From contig NC_074726.1 of NCBI RefSeq assembly GCF_947242115.1, positions 6,441,951 to 6,505,950 of the forward strand: a DNA stretch of 64,000 nucleotides. The letters run 5' to 3'. Below the pieces are notes generated by a model, which worked only from the letters and a program-made list of their open reading frames with translations, ran no database searches and was not told the origin of the DNA. The translations under genes were made by a program, and so were the position numbers. The stretch is from Biomphalaria glabrata. Its lineage: Eukaryota > Mollusca > Gastropoda > Planorbidae. Shown here piece after piece: positions 10,302-21,599 of this stretch. Numbering within the stretch: the first letter of the stretch is position 1; each line of letters begins with the position of its first letter.

Positions 10302-10823
10302 TCATATCTTTTGTCCAAGATATGATAGATCCCAAGAGGCAACGCTTAAACCAATGTATAACACAAACCCAGTACAGATAACGATTATCATAACATATCC
10401 AGGAGGGTCTCCTAAGTCCACTGGGGTTTCCGTATGTCTCTCTGGCTTCTTCGAAGATGCACAAACTGTATTAACGTGCTGACCACATTTGGTCAAGATG
10501 ACCGTACCTTTAGGGCAGCGGGTACATTTAAGACACTCGCGGTCATCTCCGTCGTGTGCAGTCATTTTGTAGTACCCAGGCTTGCACCCGATGATCGCAT
10601 CTTTGAAAGGAGTGCAGCTTTCCAACAGAACTTCATGGTTCTCTTGACTTAGCGTGGAGCATCTCTTGCAGTTCTGACAGCCATGATTCTCATACGGCGA
10701 GAATGTATTTGGAGGACATGGCTTGCAGGCACCATCTAAATACTGACCAGGTCCACACGGCCCGGTAATGCAGAGTCCATTGACCTTACAAACGCTCAAA
10801 ATTATAAATAGTATTCCTTTCAT
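10302..10823 (-). CDS. TNF-receptor-superfamily-like membrane protein, short tail (copy 1)
   Basis: A 173-residue protein from one open exon. Signal peptide at about 1-16, then two TNFR cysteine-rich repeats: CGPGQYL, CKPCPPNTF and CQNCKRC in the first; CKPGYY, CLKCTRC and a closing C near residue 120 in the second. A Pro-rich stalk follows, one membrane span at about 142-162 and only about ten cytoplasmic residues. No death domain or TRAF-binding motif is visible. The family binds TNF-type trimeric ligands at the cell surface; this form would suit a decoy or co-receptor, which is inference. TCCCTATTATAG sits directly before the ATG, a good 3' splice site, so a 5' UTR intron is likely. An alternative donor inside the span-coding region (GTTTAAG) could lead to another tail. 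Paralogue of 16636-17313. Confidence 0.85.
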   Translation of the reverse strand: MKGILFIILSVCKVNGLCITGPCGPGQYLDGACKPCPPNTFSPYENHGCQNCKRCSTLSQENHEVLLESCTPFKDAIIGCKPGYYKMTAHDGDDRECLKCTRCPKGTVILTKCGQHVNTVCASSKKPERHTETPVDLGDPPGYVMIIVICTGFVLYIGLSVASWDLSYLGQKI

Positions 10824-11480
10824 CTATAATAGGGACAAACTATTAAATGTGCTGAAAAGAAGAAATTAAAAGAAAATATTAGATTTTTTTGTTTTGGTCA
10901 AATGGCGAAAGAAAAAAAAAATTAAATAAAACTTTTGAAACAGTGACTAAAATGTTGGTATATTAATCTCCAAGCTCGAGAAAATTAATTTTCAAATAAT
11001 TTATAGTCATCTACCTGCCTCAGGAAGATTCTTTTGATCAGCTGGCCAGAAAAAAAATCACTGACGAGGAACTGTGGCCAAGAACAAAGCAGCAGCCCAG
11101 TTAAGAAGATATGCTTCTGAGACTCTGGCGATGGATAAGCCACGCCCTTCGCTATCCTCCACCTAACATCACAAGACAAGCCCTCATCTGAAGCCCCAAA
11201 GAAAAAAAAAAGGGGGTGGAGGGGGAGACGACCCATAAATAAACAAGGTTACAAAAGACAGTTTGTGTGGAAACACAAACTCAAAATCGGTCCCCGAAAA
11301 GGTCCATCCAGGCAGGCTTCAATATTTTCAGAAAGAACATGCAAATGAAATTATATCAAAGACAAATGAGAGATAAGAATGGAGAAAGAAGGTTAACAGA
11401 TCTTGTGTAGTGCCCCAACGGTCCCGCAGATCAAAGGATAGGTGAAAGTGAATGTAAAGTTACTTGTGAACCTGGCCTAA
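10824..11480. other. Upstream region of TNFR-like copy 1
   Basis: AT-rich with a G-run near 11210. The open frame at 10985-11236 (minus) has no recognisable domain. A 5' UTR exon of the receptor gene should lie here or further right, but I cannot place it. Confidence 0.3.
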
Positions 11481-11481
11481 C

Positions 11482-11752
11482 TAGTTCCCCTTTTAGACCT
11501 TGTGGTCTATAGGACAGATGATGTAAAGTTCATCTGTTTTTGTGGCCTACGATTAGCGAGGGTGTCATGTAGCCAGCACAACGACCAACCGCCTATACTT
11601 TTCCCCAACTAATGTCAGGTACCCATTAGAGCTGAGTGGACTCAGAGGCGCCCAAAGATTCCAAAGTTGAAAATCCCAGTCTTCACCAGGATTTGAACCC
11701 GGACCCCCAGTTCGGAAGCCAAGCGCTTTACCGCTCAGCCACCGCGCCTCCC
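11482..11752 (-). mobile_element. SINE family A, full length
   Basis: The clearest copy with the one at 29009. On the minus strand the tRNA-like head GGTGGCTGAGCGGTAAAGC and B box GGGTTCAAATCC are intact, and the 3' end is AGGTCTAAAAGGGGAACTAG. The head resembles Ser/Leu tRNA A boxes. Confidence 0.85.
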
Positions 11753-12039
11753 TTGGCCTAACTGATGTCTTATAATTGATCCAATTGTTTTGAAAAGGCT
11801 CAATCTCTTATTCGAATCCTTAAAAAAAATAAAAAAATTCCGTAATAAAAAAAATGTTCATAAAAATGAAGTTTATAAGATTACTATTCATTTTAAATTA
11901 GGTTTAACGTATAATGCATACTAATTAGCTTTTTCTCTTTAAAAAACTGCTTGCCTAACTGATTTTAAAAATTAGATTTTTCGCTTTCAGAAAAAAAAAA
12001 AGTAGCCGTTGCATCTAAAATATTGTGATGTTGGATTTT

Positions 12040-12165
12040 CAATATCGTTTCTAGTTTACGAGATCTAAACGGGTCGGACGGACAGACGGACAGACGGTCA
12101 GACGGACAGACATTTCGCACAAAACTAATAGCGTCTTTTCCCCTTTCGGGGGCCGCTAAATATGG
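12040..12165. repeat. Dispersed repeat with GACGGACA microsatellite
   Basis: GGACGGACAGACGGACAGAC followed by CATTTCGCAC, TAATAGCGTCTTTTCCCC and TTTCGGGGGCCGCTAAA. I recall this junction as a common snail repeat end, but only this copy is in the window. The following stretch 12170-13180 is AT-rich with nothing recognised. Confidence 0.4.
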
Positions 12166-13184
12166 CACCAGATTTGGAAGCAGAAGGGAAAGAGGCTGTG
12201 ATATTTGGAGAAACTCGCCTAGAACTAGGACGCCTGGAGGACTCTGGTTGGTGCAACAACAGGTAGCAATGAGGTGATGATGAGTCGAGGTGTGCAGAAA
12301 TGATTAAAGAAATCTGTTCTGAAGCTCAATAACTTTTTGAAATATGTCTGTCCATCATTTCTTTACATTGATAAACGTATATCTGTATATCTACAAATAC
12401 ATGTCAACCTTACCTTATTGAGATATATATTTCATTCATGTATCGCTCTTGAAAGTTGTAAAGTAATTTATTGCTTACTATGTTATCAAATAAATGGCGC
12501 TTTAAAACAAGCCGTGCAAAAATACTACATCGATCAAATCCCAAAATTCGTATCATTTACCGTTTTTAACTAAATTTAGCAACAGTTATAACTCTTTGGG
12601 TAATTCAGTTGTCTAAGTAGGTCAACAAAGGTGTATACAAATATAGATATAAATATATATATGCTGGTTGTGTGTTTTTTTCGTTGGCTTCTCGGATCAC
12701 TGGTTCAACTAAATTATTTCTATGTAATCTTAGACTTTACAAAACTATTTTAAATAACAACTTAATACATACACTGTAGCCACAAACACGATGAGAGACT
12801 GTTTCAACAACGAGTTATATAACGTTTAATTTGATGTGAAAGAAACAGCACATTGTTCGCGCCCCAAAGATAAAAACATGAGGGGGTAACCCATCCTCAT
12901 AGTGTTACTGTTTTTATTTATGTAACTATTTTATTTCCGTTCTGTATTTTTATATCCTGATAACATTATTAACTTTCCGATACTTATGCACTACAATATC
13001 TAAGATATATATATACACATAGAAGAAATCAGAAAACTAAGGTAATTCAGTTTTAATGTGCAGGTAAAATAAGGAAAATATTACAGTGAGGTCAGAGAAA
13101 AGAAAGCAGGAATAAAATATGGACACGAACAGCTATTATTATAAATATTAGAGTAACATTCTTTTATAACAGAATTAATAACAA

Positions 13185-13330
13185 TAATAATAATAAGGCT
13201 TGTCTTCGAGTCCGAAAATTAATGAGGAATGCAATAGTTCTCGTGGCTACGCAATCCCAGCTGTGACCTACATATTTTGCCACATGCAGGGGGCAAGCAT
13301 AACCATTGTAGGCTGCCAGCATAACAGAAT
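13185..13330 (-). mobile_element. LINE 3'-end fragment with zinc-finger-like tail
   Basis: Minus-strand translation gives PACGKICRSQLGLRSHENYC, a C2H2-like tail found at the C-terminus of some LINE ORF2 proteins, then a short 3' UTR ending in an (ATT)n run, as expected for a LINE 3' end. Similar tails are at 21005-21085, 24640-24775 and 56480-56575. Confidence 0.6.
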
Positions 13331-13837
13331 TAAAGTGATTACAAATACAATCTCACAGTTGTAAATTTACTTACTTCTCAGAAGTCTTTTGTCTCAACTA
13401 AGTCAAGTAGTGCTATATTTCGGGTAGGCAACTAAAGTTGGATTCTTAAAGACGGGTTGACAACTTGACAACTAAAGTTGAATTTTTATAGTCTAACAAT
13501 CATTTTCAATGGTTTCACGGCATTGTTGAAGACTCAATAATTTCATTCAATCTTATTTAGTTTAGACAAAGGTCTTGAACACCTTTAACAAAACAGTTTT
13601 CTGGCCAAATTAAGATCTAGGCCTACCAATATTAATGAGTCTCGAGCAGTCAAACTTCATCTTACAAAATAATCGTCTTTATCTCATCTCCTCTGTCCCT
13701 TGACTGCTGATACAGTGGCGTAACCGAATCCTTTTTTTTTCCTTGATCAGTAGCAGTTCTTAGCAGGATATCAAGAGAGAGGACTGTCCATTCTTTTATG
13801 TTTCAGCTTTCTTTTATTTAGACGATTCTTACTGCCT

Positions 13838-14110
13838 CCGCTAGACCCTGAAGAATGACTTTTGATAGTGAGTCTTGTGTTACAATATGACCAAACCAGC
13901 TCAGCTTTTGTCTCTTCACAATATTAAAGAGTGCTTCTTTTTTTTCCCAACCAGAGTGTTGACTTGTAAAAGTAGAAACTCATGAATCCATGTATCTGCT
14001 ACCCAGCATTTTTCTGTTACATTGACTCTCAAAGGCTTGAATTCTTCTTTCAGCCTCAGCGTTCAGTGTCCAATGTTCACAAACATAGATATACAGAGAC
14101 GAGTAGCAAG
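13838..14110 (-). mobile_element. LINE fragment, C-terminal ORF2 region (RTE-like)
   Basis: Minus-strand translation gives YVCEHWTLNAEAERRIQAF, then RKMLG, and after a stop RQKLSWFGHIVTQDSLSKV. This is the region after the reverse transcriptase in RTE-type elements. At least one in-frame stop is present; it is a dead fragment. Confidence 0.7.
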
Positions 14111-14184
14111 AAATACAGTTTTTAATTTTACTGTAAGGCTGATGTTACTTTCTCTTCCAGATATAGTATACGAAATAACATAAA

Positions 14185-14400
14185 TAAATTAAAATTATAG
14201 CTTTTATATAGCACTACCTTCATGCTTATAGCATGCTCAGAGCTCTATGGTCCAATCTCATTTGTGGACCTGGGGGGTATCTGAGAGTAGGTTATCCGTG
14301 CTGCCTTTAGGCATTCAGTAATCGCAAACTCTGCTCGAGTCGGGTGTCGAACTTCAAGCCCCCTTCATTGGTAGCCAAGCCAAGCCAAGTTCAAGCGTAC
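14185..14400. mobile_element. Probable SINE, third family
   Basis: Begins with AGCTTTTATATAGCACTACC and CATGCTTATAGCATGCTCAG. It ends in a Ser/Leu-tRNA-like reverse head (GTCGAACTTCAAGCCCCCTT, then CCTCTCGACCAC). The layout of body plus tRNA-like end is that of a SINE on the minus strand. It is a single copy here, so the boundary is approximate. Confidence 0.45.
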
Positions 14401-15364
14401 TTAGCCTCTCGACCACATGTGCAAAATCTCAGCTTGGTGCGAGATTGGGTACAGGGAAATAACGTGTACAAACTTTTTACCAGACTGACAGATAGTGAGT
14501 TGATATAAGCTTTGTAAAAACAACAACAACAAAAAAAAAGAGCTTTCAATAACAATGTATTCTTGAAATCATCTAATATTAATATTAGTATTGCTGTAAT
14601 TGTGGTTACGATGCGGGTACATTTAATCATGTTTGAAATCATCTGACACATGCGACACAGCCCAGTACGTACTGATCAAGGGACGTGGGACAGACCAACA
14701 GGAATGTGCTGGTATGAATACAATATGTGAATATCGCCCCTGATATGGTCATGGGATCGTGTAAAAGGGACTGGCGTTTCAGTGATTTTTCAAGAAGGCT
14801 TTGATAGACCCGATACGTAAAGGACGAGTGAGTCAGATGATTCTGTCTATTTGTTCACAGTGAAGTCAGTCCTGTACAGTGAGTCCCCGAGTGAAGCAGT
14901 GAGAATCGAGTTCGAGATTGATCGACTAGTAAAGTTCAGTACAGCGATTACATTCCGACTTTTCGTTTAACTAAGAGTAAAGTATTTGATTATTTATTAC
15001 ACTCATTAAAGTATGGCGTCATTTAGAGCAGAGTTGTCAAGTTCTTGAGTTGGTTGTGTTGAGCAGTGACTGCAGACAGCCTGATTAAAGAGTCGTAATA
15101 CTATGTTTTCTAAGCTTGCATTTTAAATACTAGGTTTATCTGAAAAGAACAGGATTTTCGCCAATGTCAAAATCTCTGGTGGGACAAACTTATAGTAATG
15201 TCCAGTACATGATGCGATAGTTTAATCGTTAGGATATGTTTAAAAAAAAAAAAAGACTATCTAATTCTTTCAGTCAGAAACAAACTACAGCAGCATACCC
15301 AATAGCAATTTTTTACACTGCCCAGCTAGCTTTCTCCTAGCAATCTTTTAGTCAGCTACTTCCA

Positions 15365-16112
15365 GGGCCGGATTTAATAAAGTGGAGGCCCCACTCTTTT
15401 TCGAAAGCTTGAATAAAAATCCATTTATTAATAGCAATACTTTTATTGCAGAACATGTGCCGAGCAGATTTTCGTTCTACGAAATATCATAGAAAAAAGT
15501 CTTGAGAACCAACAACGGCTAACGATCAGTTTCGTGGACTTCAAGAAAGCGTTTAATAGTGTCCACCGAGAATCACTATAGAAAATAGTTAGAGAATACG
15601 GCATCCCAGAAAAATTCGTCCAGATCCTACGACACCTTTACAGTCAGTCTAGTTGCTGCATTAAAACAGAAGAAGGAACAACAGAGTTTTTTAGTATCGA
15701 GACAGGTGTGAGACAGGGGTTATATCTAAAAGCATGCCATATTTCAGAAGAAAGAAATAGAACAACGGTATTTGTAAATTTAATCTCATTTTGTTACTTT
15801 AAAAAAAATTATTAAATATCCATATTTAGGTATAAATATGTATATTATTGGGGTTTACCGTATACGCAATACATTCAATCCGGAGCTGCTTTTGTATATT
15901 ACGAGAACGCTTCGAGAGGACACTTCCTGACCACCAGACAATTTAACCAACTGTAAGATTCAAAGGATTGTTTGACAAAATGAGAACTAGAATGTTAAGA
16001 AAAACAACAACACGTAAAGTTGCTGACCCGTCCAAATATAGATGTATTTTCTCTCTGGTGGTGACCCGTTTCTTGTGGAAGACCTTGACCATAAACCTGC
16101 CCTCCCTTAAAT
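15365..16112. mobile_element. hAT-like element enclosing a LINE fragment
   Basis: Bounded by CAGGGCCGGATTTAA and its inverse TTAAATCCGGCCCTG, terminal repeats of the CAGGGCCGG type also seen at 5859-6348. It contains the reverse-transcriptase fragment at 15455-15735. Either the LINE piece inserted into the MITE or two unrelated half elements flank it. No 8-bp duplication is visible. Confidence 0.5.
15455..15735 (+). mobile_element. LINE reverse-transcriptase fragment
   Basis: Plus-strand translation shows EQIFVLRNIIEKSLENQQ, ISFVDFKKAFNSVHRES, YGIPEKFVQILRHLYSQS and ETGVRQG, the order of reverse-transcriptase motifs up to the RQG block in non-LTR elements. It has at least one stop and is cut off before the YxDD box, so it is inactive. 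Confidence 0.8.
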
Positions 16113-16635
16113 CCGGCCCTGATCACGGCTACTAATTTCCTCCAATAAAGTGGGTCGGCATACAGACACAAAGAAAGTGTTCTAAAATATTTAAATAATA
16201 CACACATGTTTGAAAATAGAACATAGAAATGGCAATGCACTCTCTGAAATGTTAAAAAAAAAACATCAGAACAGCTGTTGTCTTTTTTTTTTACCATACA
16301 ATTATTGTGTAAAAGCAAACCAATAGGTTTCTCACATTGCCTTTATTACTTGTTGTCTGAGTGTCCGAATTTACTCCTGGATAAAAGATTTGTTCATCTT
16401 TCTAGATTGAAGGAAATACAATCGCGCAACAAGGTTTAGCTCATAACCATTATATGTCAAAATGCAATGCCAACGGCCAGGTATACATGTTAATACAACG
16501 TACAATGTTATGTAATAGGGACGCTAAGACTTAATTTCCCCCCAAGTTCAATACTTTTGGCTACAATGTACGTTGCTTATAGCCTTTCCAGGACTGCTGC
16601 ATAAATCTTTCATTGAATTGTAGACTAGTTAAAAG

Positions 16636-17313
16636 TTATTCCACGACAAGCAACTCGTTGTCGTAATGGCGTCGATTTCTTTCACGACAACGGCCTCGCC
16701 AGCATTCTCTAAGCATGTTAAAGAAATGGGGAGTTCGTTTGATGTATATTATAATGCCGATAATGATCATAGCTAGCAAGAACATGCATGCTATAAGCAC
16801 GCCTTTGTCAAAGTACTCTTCGCTGGAATGTGTCGCTGGGTTAGAGGGAGTCAAATACCTGTCGCTGGAATGTGTCGCCGGGGTAGTAGCCGTCATGCAT
16901 ACTACGTCGCTGAAGTCGGAACATTCGTCTTTGACCACTTCGTTGGGATCACACTCGCCGCATTGAAGGCATTCAAATTGTTTCTCGCTTTCTGACGTGG
17001 ATCTGAAGTAACCATCAATGCAGCGAATGACCGCGTCTGTCGTGGAGGAGCAATGACTCAGCACTTTTTTGTGACTGTCTTGATCCGCTAGTGTGCAAGG
17101 TTTGCATGCCGTGCAGTTGTGGTTCTCGATATCCATAAAAGAGTTTTCAGGGCATGGGAGACAATTCGCTGCATTTGCATTGAGGTATTGCCCCTTTCGG
17201 CAATTTCCGGCACCGCAGGGCTCCCACGCGGTCTCGGCGTGTGTTAGGGCAGATTTTTGTGTCCAAAGCACACAGACTGCTAAACAAAAAAGAACATTCG
17301 TCCTGGCTGGCAT
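16636..17313 (-). CDS. TNF-receptor-superfamily-like membrane protein, short tail (copy 2)
   Basis: A 225-residue protein in one open exon. Signal peptide at about 1-26; two TNFR cysteine-rich repeats (GAGNCRKGQYL, CLPCPENSF and CTACKPC; then CIDGYF, CLQCGEC and DVVC). The stalk holds a duplicated PATHSS block; a membrane span lies at about 170-191, followed by a basic 34-residue tail ending NELLVVE. No death domain. Cysteine spacing and the phrases NHxCxxCKxC and DAxIxC match copy 1 at 10302-10823, so these are tandem paralogues about 6 kb apart on the same strand. A strong 3' splice site (TTTTTATTCACAG) lies 53 bases before the ATG at 17368, again suggesting a 5' UTR intron. A possible poly(A) signal (AATAAA, minus) is near 16342. 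Confidence 0.88.
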   Translation of the reverse strand: MPARTNVLFCLAVCVLWTQKSALTHAETAWEPCGAGNCRKGQYLNANAANCLPCPENSFMDIENHNCTACKPCTLADQDSHKKVLSHCSSTTDAVIRCIDGYFRSTSESEKQFECLQCGECDPNEVVKDECSDFSDVVCMTATTPATHSSDRYLTPSNPATHSSEEYFDKGVLIACMFLLAMIIIGIIIYIKRTPHFFNMLRECWRGRCRERNRRHYDNELLVVE

Positions 17314-17728
17314 GTTGAAAGTGCGTTTCTTTTCTAACTCATTTTACAGAAGACGTCACTGCTGAAGCTGTGAATAAAAAGAAAAAAAATATTACGGAAT
17401 ACGTCAAAATATAAACCACTTAATAATATCGTTTTCATTCAAAGAGGAAATATGAGAATGCTAAGTCTTTTGAAACACACTTCTTTTAAGATAAGGAGAC
17501 CTTATTCCTCCCCCCCCCCAATATTACACTGTTAACATATTCTTTTGAAGCATTGGTTTATGTGTGGGGGATACAATTGGGTGGTCAAGCTGAAACTGGT
17601 ACACCATGATTTTGCTAATAATTCGTAGATTATTTTTTTTTCCTTAGACTCTCCGTTCGGTAGTTGTTTTTTTTTTTATATTCTGTTTTTGTTTGTTTTA
17701 CAAACCTGATAAAAACTTACTCTGTCTG

Positions 17729-17905
17729 TCTGGTACAAATGTTGCACGCATTATTTCTCCCATCCTCTGATCAAGTTGAAACTTTGCACAATAATTCATT
17801 GTCGATGACAACACGTGAATCCATCAAAAAATTAACCAATTAGTGGAAATTAATAAATTGTGTTTTATGTACAAAAAGTGAAATAAATATTGCCATATTG
17901 AAAGA
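17729..17905. repeat. Dispersed repeat, same family as 8755-8950
   Basis: Shares CAAGTTGAAACTTTGCACAA, TCATTGTCGATGACAA and CATCAAAAAATTAACCAATT with that copy. Confidence 0.5.
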
Positions 17906-18099
17906 TGTGGCAGTATGTGTGATTTCCGAATGGGAAAGAAAAGGTAGGGGCGGGGCTGACACAACCTTTGATCTCCCCCCCCCTTTTAATGTTTAAAATA
18001 TATTCAACCCTAACTAGAAGGTCTAAATATTCACTCTTCCCTAAAATGTATTTAGCGTTATTTTTTAAAACACATTTTACTTTTCGTGTAGTGGAAGTG

Positions 18100-20447
18100 G
18101 ATGGTTGGGTTTATGAATGAAATTTAGTGATGGTTGGGTCCACAGATGATATTTAGTGATGGTTTGGCCACGAATGAGAATTTAGTGATGTTTGGGTCCA
18201 TGAATGAAACTTAGTGATGGTTGGGTCCACAGATTAAATTTAGTGATGGTTGGCTCCATAGATGAAATTTAGTGATGATTTGGCTACGAATGAGAATTTA
18301 GTGATGTTTGGGTCCATGAATGAAACTTGGTGATGGTTGGGTCCACGGATGAAATTTAGTGATGGTTGGGTCCACAGATGAAATTTAGTGATGGTTTGGC
18401 TACGAATGAGAATTTAGTGATGATTGGGTCCACGAATGAAACTTAGAGATGGTTGGGTCCATAGATGAAATTTAGTGATGGTTTGACCACGAATGAGAAA
18501 TTAGTGATGTTTGTATCCATGAATGAAATTTAGTGATGGTTGGGTCCACAGATTAAATTTAGTGATGGTTTGGCCACGAATGAGAATTTAGTGATGTTTG
18601 GGTCCATGAATGAAACTTAGTGATGGTTGGGTCCACAGATGAAATTTAGTGATGGTTGGGTCAATAGATGAAATTTAGTGATGGTTGGGTCCACAGATTA
18701 AATTTAGTGATGGTTTGGCCACGAATGAGAATTTAGTGATGTTTGGGTCCATGAATGAAACTTAGTGATGGTTGGGTCCACAGATGAAATGTAGTTATGT
18801 TTGGGTCCACAGATGAAATTTAGTGATGTTTGGGTCCACAGATAAAATTTAGTGATGTTTGGGTCCACAGATGAAATTTAGTGATGATTGGGTCCACAGA
18901 TGAAATTTAGTGATGGTTGGGTCCATGAATGAAACTTAGTGATGGTTGGGTCACGAATGTGAATTTAGTGATGTTTGGGTCCATGAATGAAACTTAGTGA
19001 TGGTAGGGTCCACAGATGTAATTTAGTGATGGTTGGGTCCACAAATTAAATTTAGTGATGGTAAGGCCACGAATGGGAATTTAGTGATGTTTGGGTCCAT
19101 GAATGAAACTTAGTGATGTTTGGGTCCATGAATGAAACTTAGTGATGGTTAAGTTCATGAATGAAATTTAGTGATGTTTGTGTCCACAAATGAAATCTAG
19201 TGATATTTGGGTCCATGAATGAAACTTAGTGATGGTTGGGTCCATGAATGAAATTTAGTGATGGCTGGGTCCACAAATGAAATTTAGTGATGGTTGGGTC
19301 CATGAATGAAACTTAGTGATGTTTGGGTCCATGAATGAAATTTAGTGATGGTTGGGTCCATGAATGAAATTTAGTGACGTTTGGGTCCACAAATGAAATT
19401 TAGTGATGGTTGGATCCAGAAATGAAGTTTAGTGATGGTTGGGTCCACAAATGAAATTTAGTGATGGTTGGGTCCATGAATGAAATTTAGTGACGTTTGG
19501 GTCCAGAAATGAAATTTATTGATGGTTGGGTCCACAAATGAAATTTAGTGATGGATGGGTCCACAAATGACATTTAGTGATGTTTGGGTCCACAAATGAA
19601 ATTTAGTGATGGTTTTGTTTATGAATGAAATTTAGTGATGTTTGGGTCCACAAATGAAATTTAGTGATGTTTGGTCATGAATGAAATCTAGTGATGTTTG
19701 GGTCCACAAATGAAATTTAGTGATGGTTGGGTCCACAAATGAAATTTAGTGATGGTTGGATCCAGAAATGAAATTTAGTGATGGTTGGGTCCAGAAATGA
19801 AATTTAGTGATGGTTTGGTCCAGAAATGAAATTTAGTGTTGGTTGGGTCCACAAATGAAATTTAGTGATGGATGGGTCCACAAATGACATTTAGTGATGT
19901 TTGGGTCCACAAATGAAATTTAGTGATGGTTTGGTTTATGAATGAAATTTAGTGATGTTTGGGTCCACAAATGAAATTTAGTGATGTTTGGTCATGAATG
20001 AAATCTAGTGATGTTTGGGTTCACAAATGAAATTTAGTGATGGTTGGGTCCACAAATGAAATTTAGTGATGTTTGGTCATGATCGAAATCTAGTGATGTT
20101 TGGTGTCCACAAATGAAATCTAGTGATGTTTGGGTCCAAAAATGAAATTTAGTGATGGTTGGGTCCAAAAATGAAATTAGTGATGTTTGGTCATGAATGA
20201 AATCTAGTGATGTTTGGGTCCACAGATGAAATTTAGTGATGTTTGGGTCCACAAATGAAATCTGGTGATGTTTGGGTCCACAAATGAAATTTAGTGATGG
20301 TAGGTCCGCAAATGAAATTTAGTGATGGTTGGGTCCACAGATGAAATTTAGTGATGGTTGGGTCCACAAATAAAATTTAGTGATGGTTTGGTCATGAATG
20401 AAATCTAGTGATGATTGGGTCCACAAATGAAATTTAGTGATGGTTGT
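18100..20447. repeat. 29-bp minisatellite array, about 80 units
   Basis: Units start TGATGGTTGGGTCCAC and end ATGAAATTTAG. The left kilobase cycles through three unit types: A (TCCACAGATGAAA), B (GGCCACGAATGAGAA) and C (TCCATGAATGAAACT), giving a higher-order repeat of three to four units. The right part is mostly TCCACAAATGAAA units with interspersed 27-bp TTTGGTCATGAATG units. The unit length is not a multiple of three, so reading frames inside it (for example minus 20034-20252) are not genes. Confidence 0.97.
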
Positions 20448-21004
20448 TGCAATGATATTTGGTGGTTAACACGACTTTGTACTTCCAGAAGATATAACTG
20501 ATGAACTAATATCCTAGTGTATGCCGAAGATTGCTGTCTATTAGAAGAAATTACAGAAATCATTCTTTTGAAATAAATTCTTTGTATCTTTAAGTAGAAA
20601 TCGTGAAAAGATTAAAGACACACTATATGTCAATCTATTATGATTTTATAATGTTAATTAAATAGTAATTTTTTATAAAAGTAAAATTAGCATAAAGATT
20701 AAGCTTTTAAACTCAATAAGCTTATTTTGGACCCTGATTATATATATGAGGTCGTCTCTACGGAAGATATATTATTTTTAAAAGGCATAACTTCAAGAAT
20801 TCTCCTACCGGAAACAAATTATCTCCCATTCACCAATTAACTCTTCTGTATAGAAACTATATCTTACTTGAATGTAAACAACTTTCTGTTTACATTTTCC
20901 TGACGTACCAGCGTGACAATGGTCAACAACAAAAAAAAATGTTGGTCTAATTACAAAAAAATAATGTTTACCATTAGAACAACATTGTGATACAGTTGGA
21001 AGTT
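20448..21004. other. Stretch without recognised features
   Basis: AT-rich sequence to the right of the minisatellite, with a run of A near 20930. I see no gene or repeat family in it. Confidence 0.4.
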
Positions 21005-21085
21005 TAAGGATAAAAGCAGTAGTTCACGCAACTACGTAGACCACATTGTGACCTGCATATTTTGTCACGTATAACGCGGACGAAA
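21005..21085 (-). mobile_element. LINE 3'-tail fragment
   Basis: In reverse it reads GACAAAATATGCAGGTCACA followed by a GGTCTACGTAGTTGCG block, matching the zinc-finger-like tail region of the copies at 13185-13330 and 24640-24775. Only the tail remains. Confidence 0.45.
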
Positions 21086-21142
21086 CCGTTGTCCGCTTTC
21101 CTCATATCAAGACAAGTATTTTTGGACATATGTATATCCTTA

Positions 21143-21590
21143 GGGGCGGACTGGCTATATGGGCATTTGGACAAATGCCTGGTGGGCCGGCACCGTCAGC
21201 CCGATTTCAATAACATCACGGCCTTTAAAATGTTTTCTAATAGTCTCTTATTAAGCCCCCCCTTTCCCAAGCAACGTCACAATTGGCACTCGCTTTACAG
21301 TTGATAACAGATCGTTTATAGACTTGACAGTCAGTGGTGTAGCAACGATTGTGCGATGTAGCTCTGTGTGCCAGGGCTCATGTCCATGACACGGGAGGCA
21401 ATAGGTTTATTTTTAACGCCAGGGCCGATTTTGACACCTGGTCCGCACCTGTATATGTTGTATGTCGTATACGTGGTGTATGTGTACATAGTGTATATGG
21501 TGTACTTGGTGTCAGAGGCGTAGTGAGGGAGCAAGATGCCCCGGGTGCAACCTTGGTAGGGGGGGGGCACACGCAGAGAGGCGCTTAAAA
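21143..21590. mobile_element. Remains of MITE-type elements
   Basis: Three pieces look like MITE ends: AGGGGCGGACTGGCTATATG near 21143, CAGTGGTGTAGCAACG near 21333 and CAGAGGCGTAGTGAGG near 21513 followed by CCCCGGGTGCAACC. A GTAT/GTGT-rich run at 21448-21510 lies between. Boundaries cannot be fixed. The overlapping open frames on both strands are low-complexity. Confidence 0.35.
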
Positions 21591-21599
21591 AAATAAAAT

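Noticed and set aside
10048-10464. 138-codon minus-strand frame overlapping the first TNFR-like gene
   Set aside because: It overlaps the receptor's span and tail in another frame and has no domain; the receptor frame is supported by cysteine pattern, signal peptide and a paralogue.
11482-11752. tRNA gene in the SINE head
   Set aside because: A and B boxes are present but no cloverleaf with an anticodon arm forms, and the same head recurs in about ten SINE copies.
20034-20252. Minus-strand open frame of repeated TKFHLWTQTSLDF-like units
   Set aside because: It lies wholly inside the 29-bp minisatellite, whose unit is not a multiple of three, and has no start context or homology.
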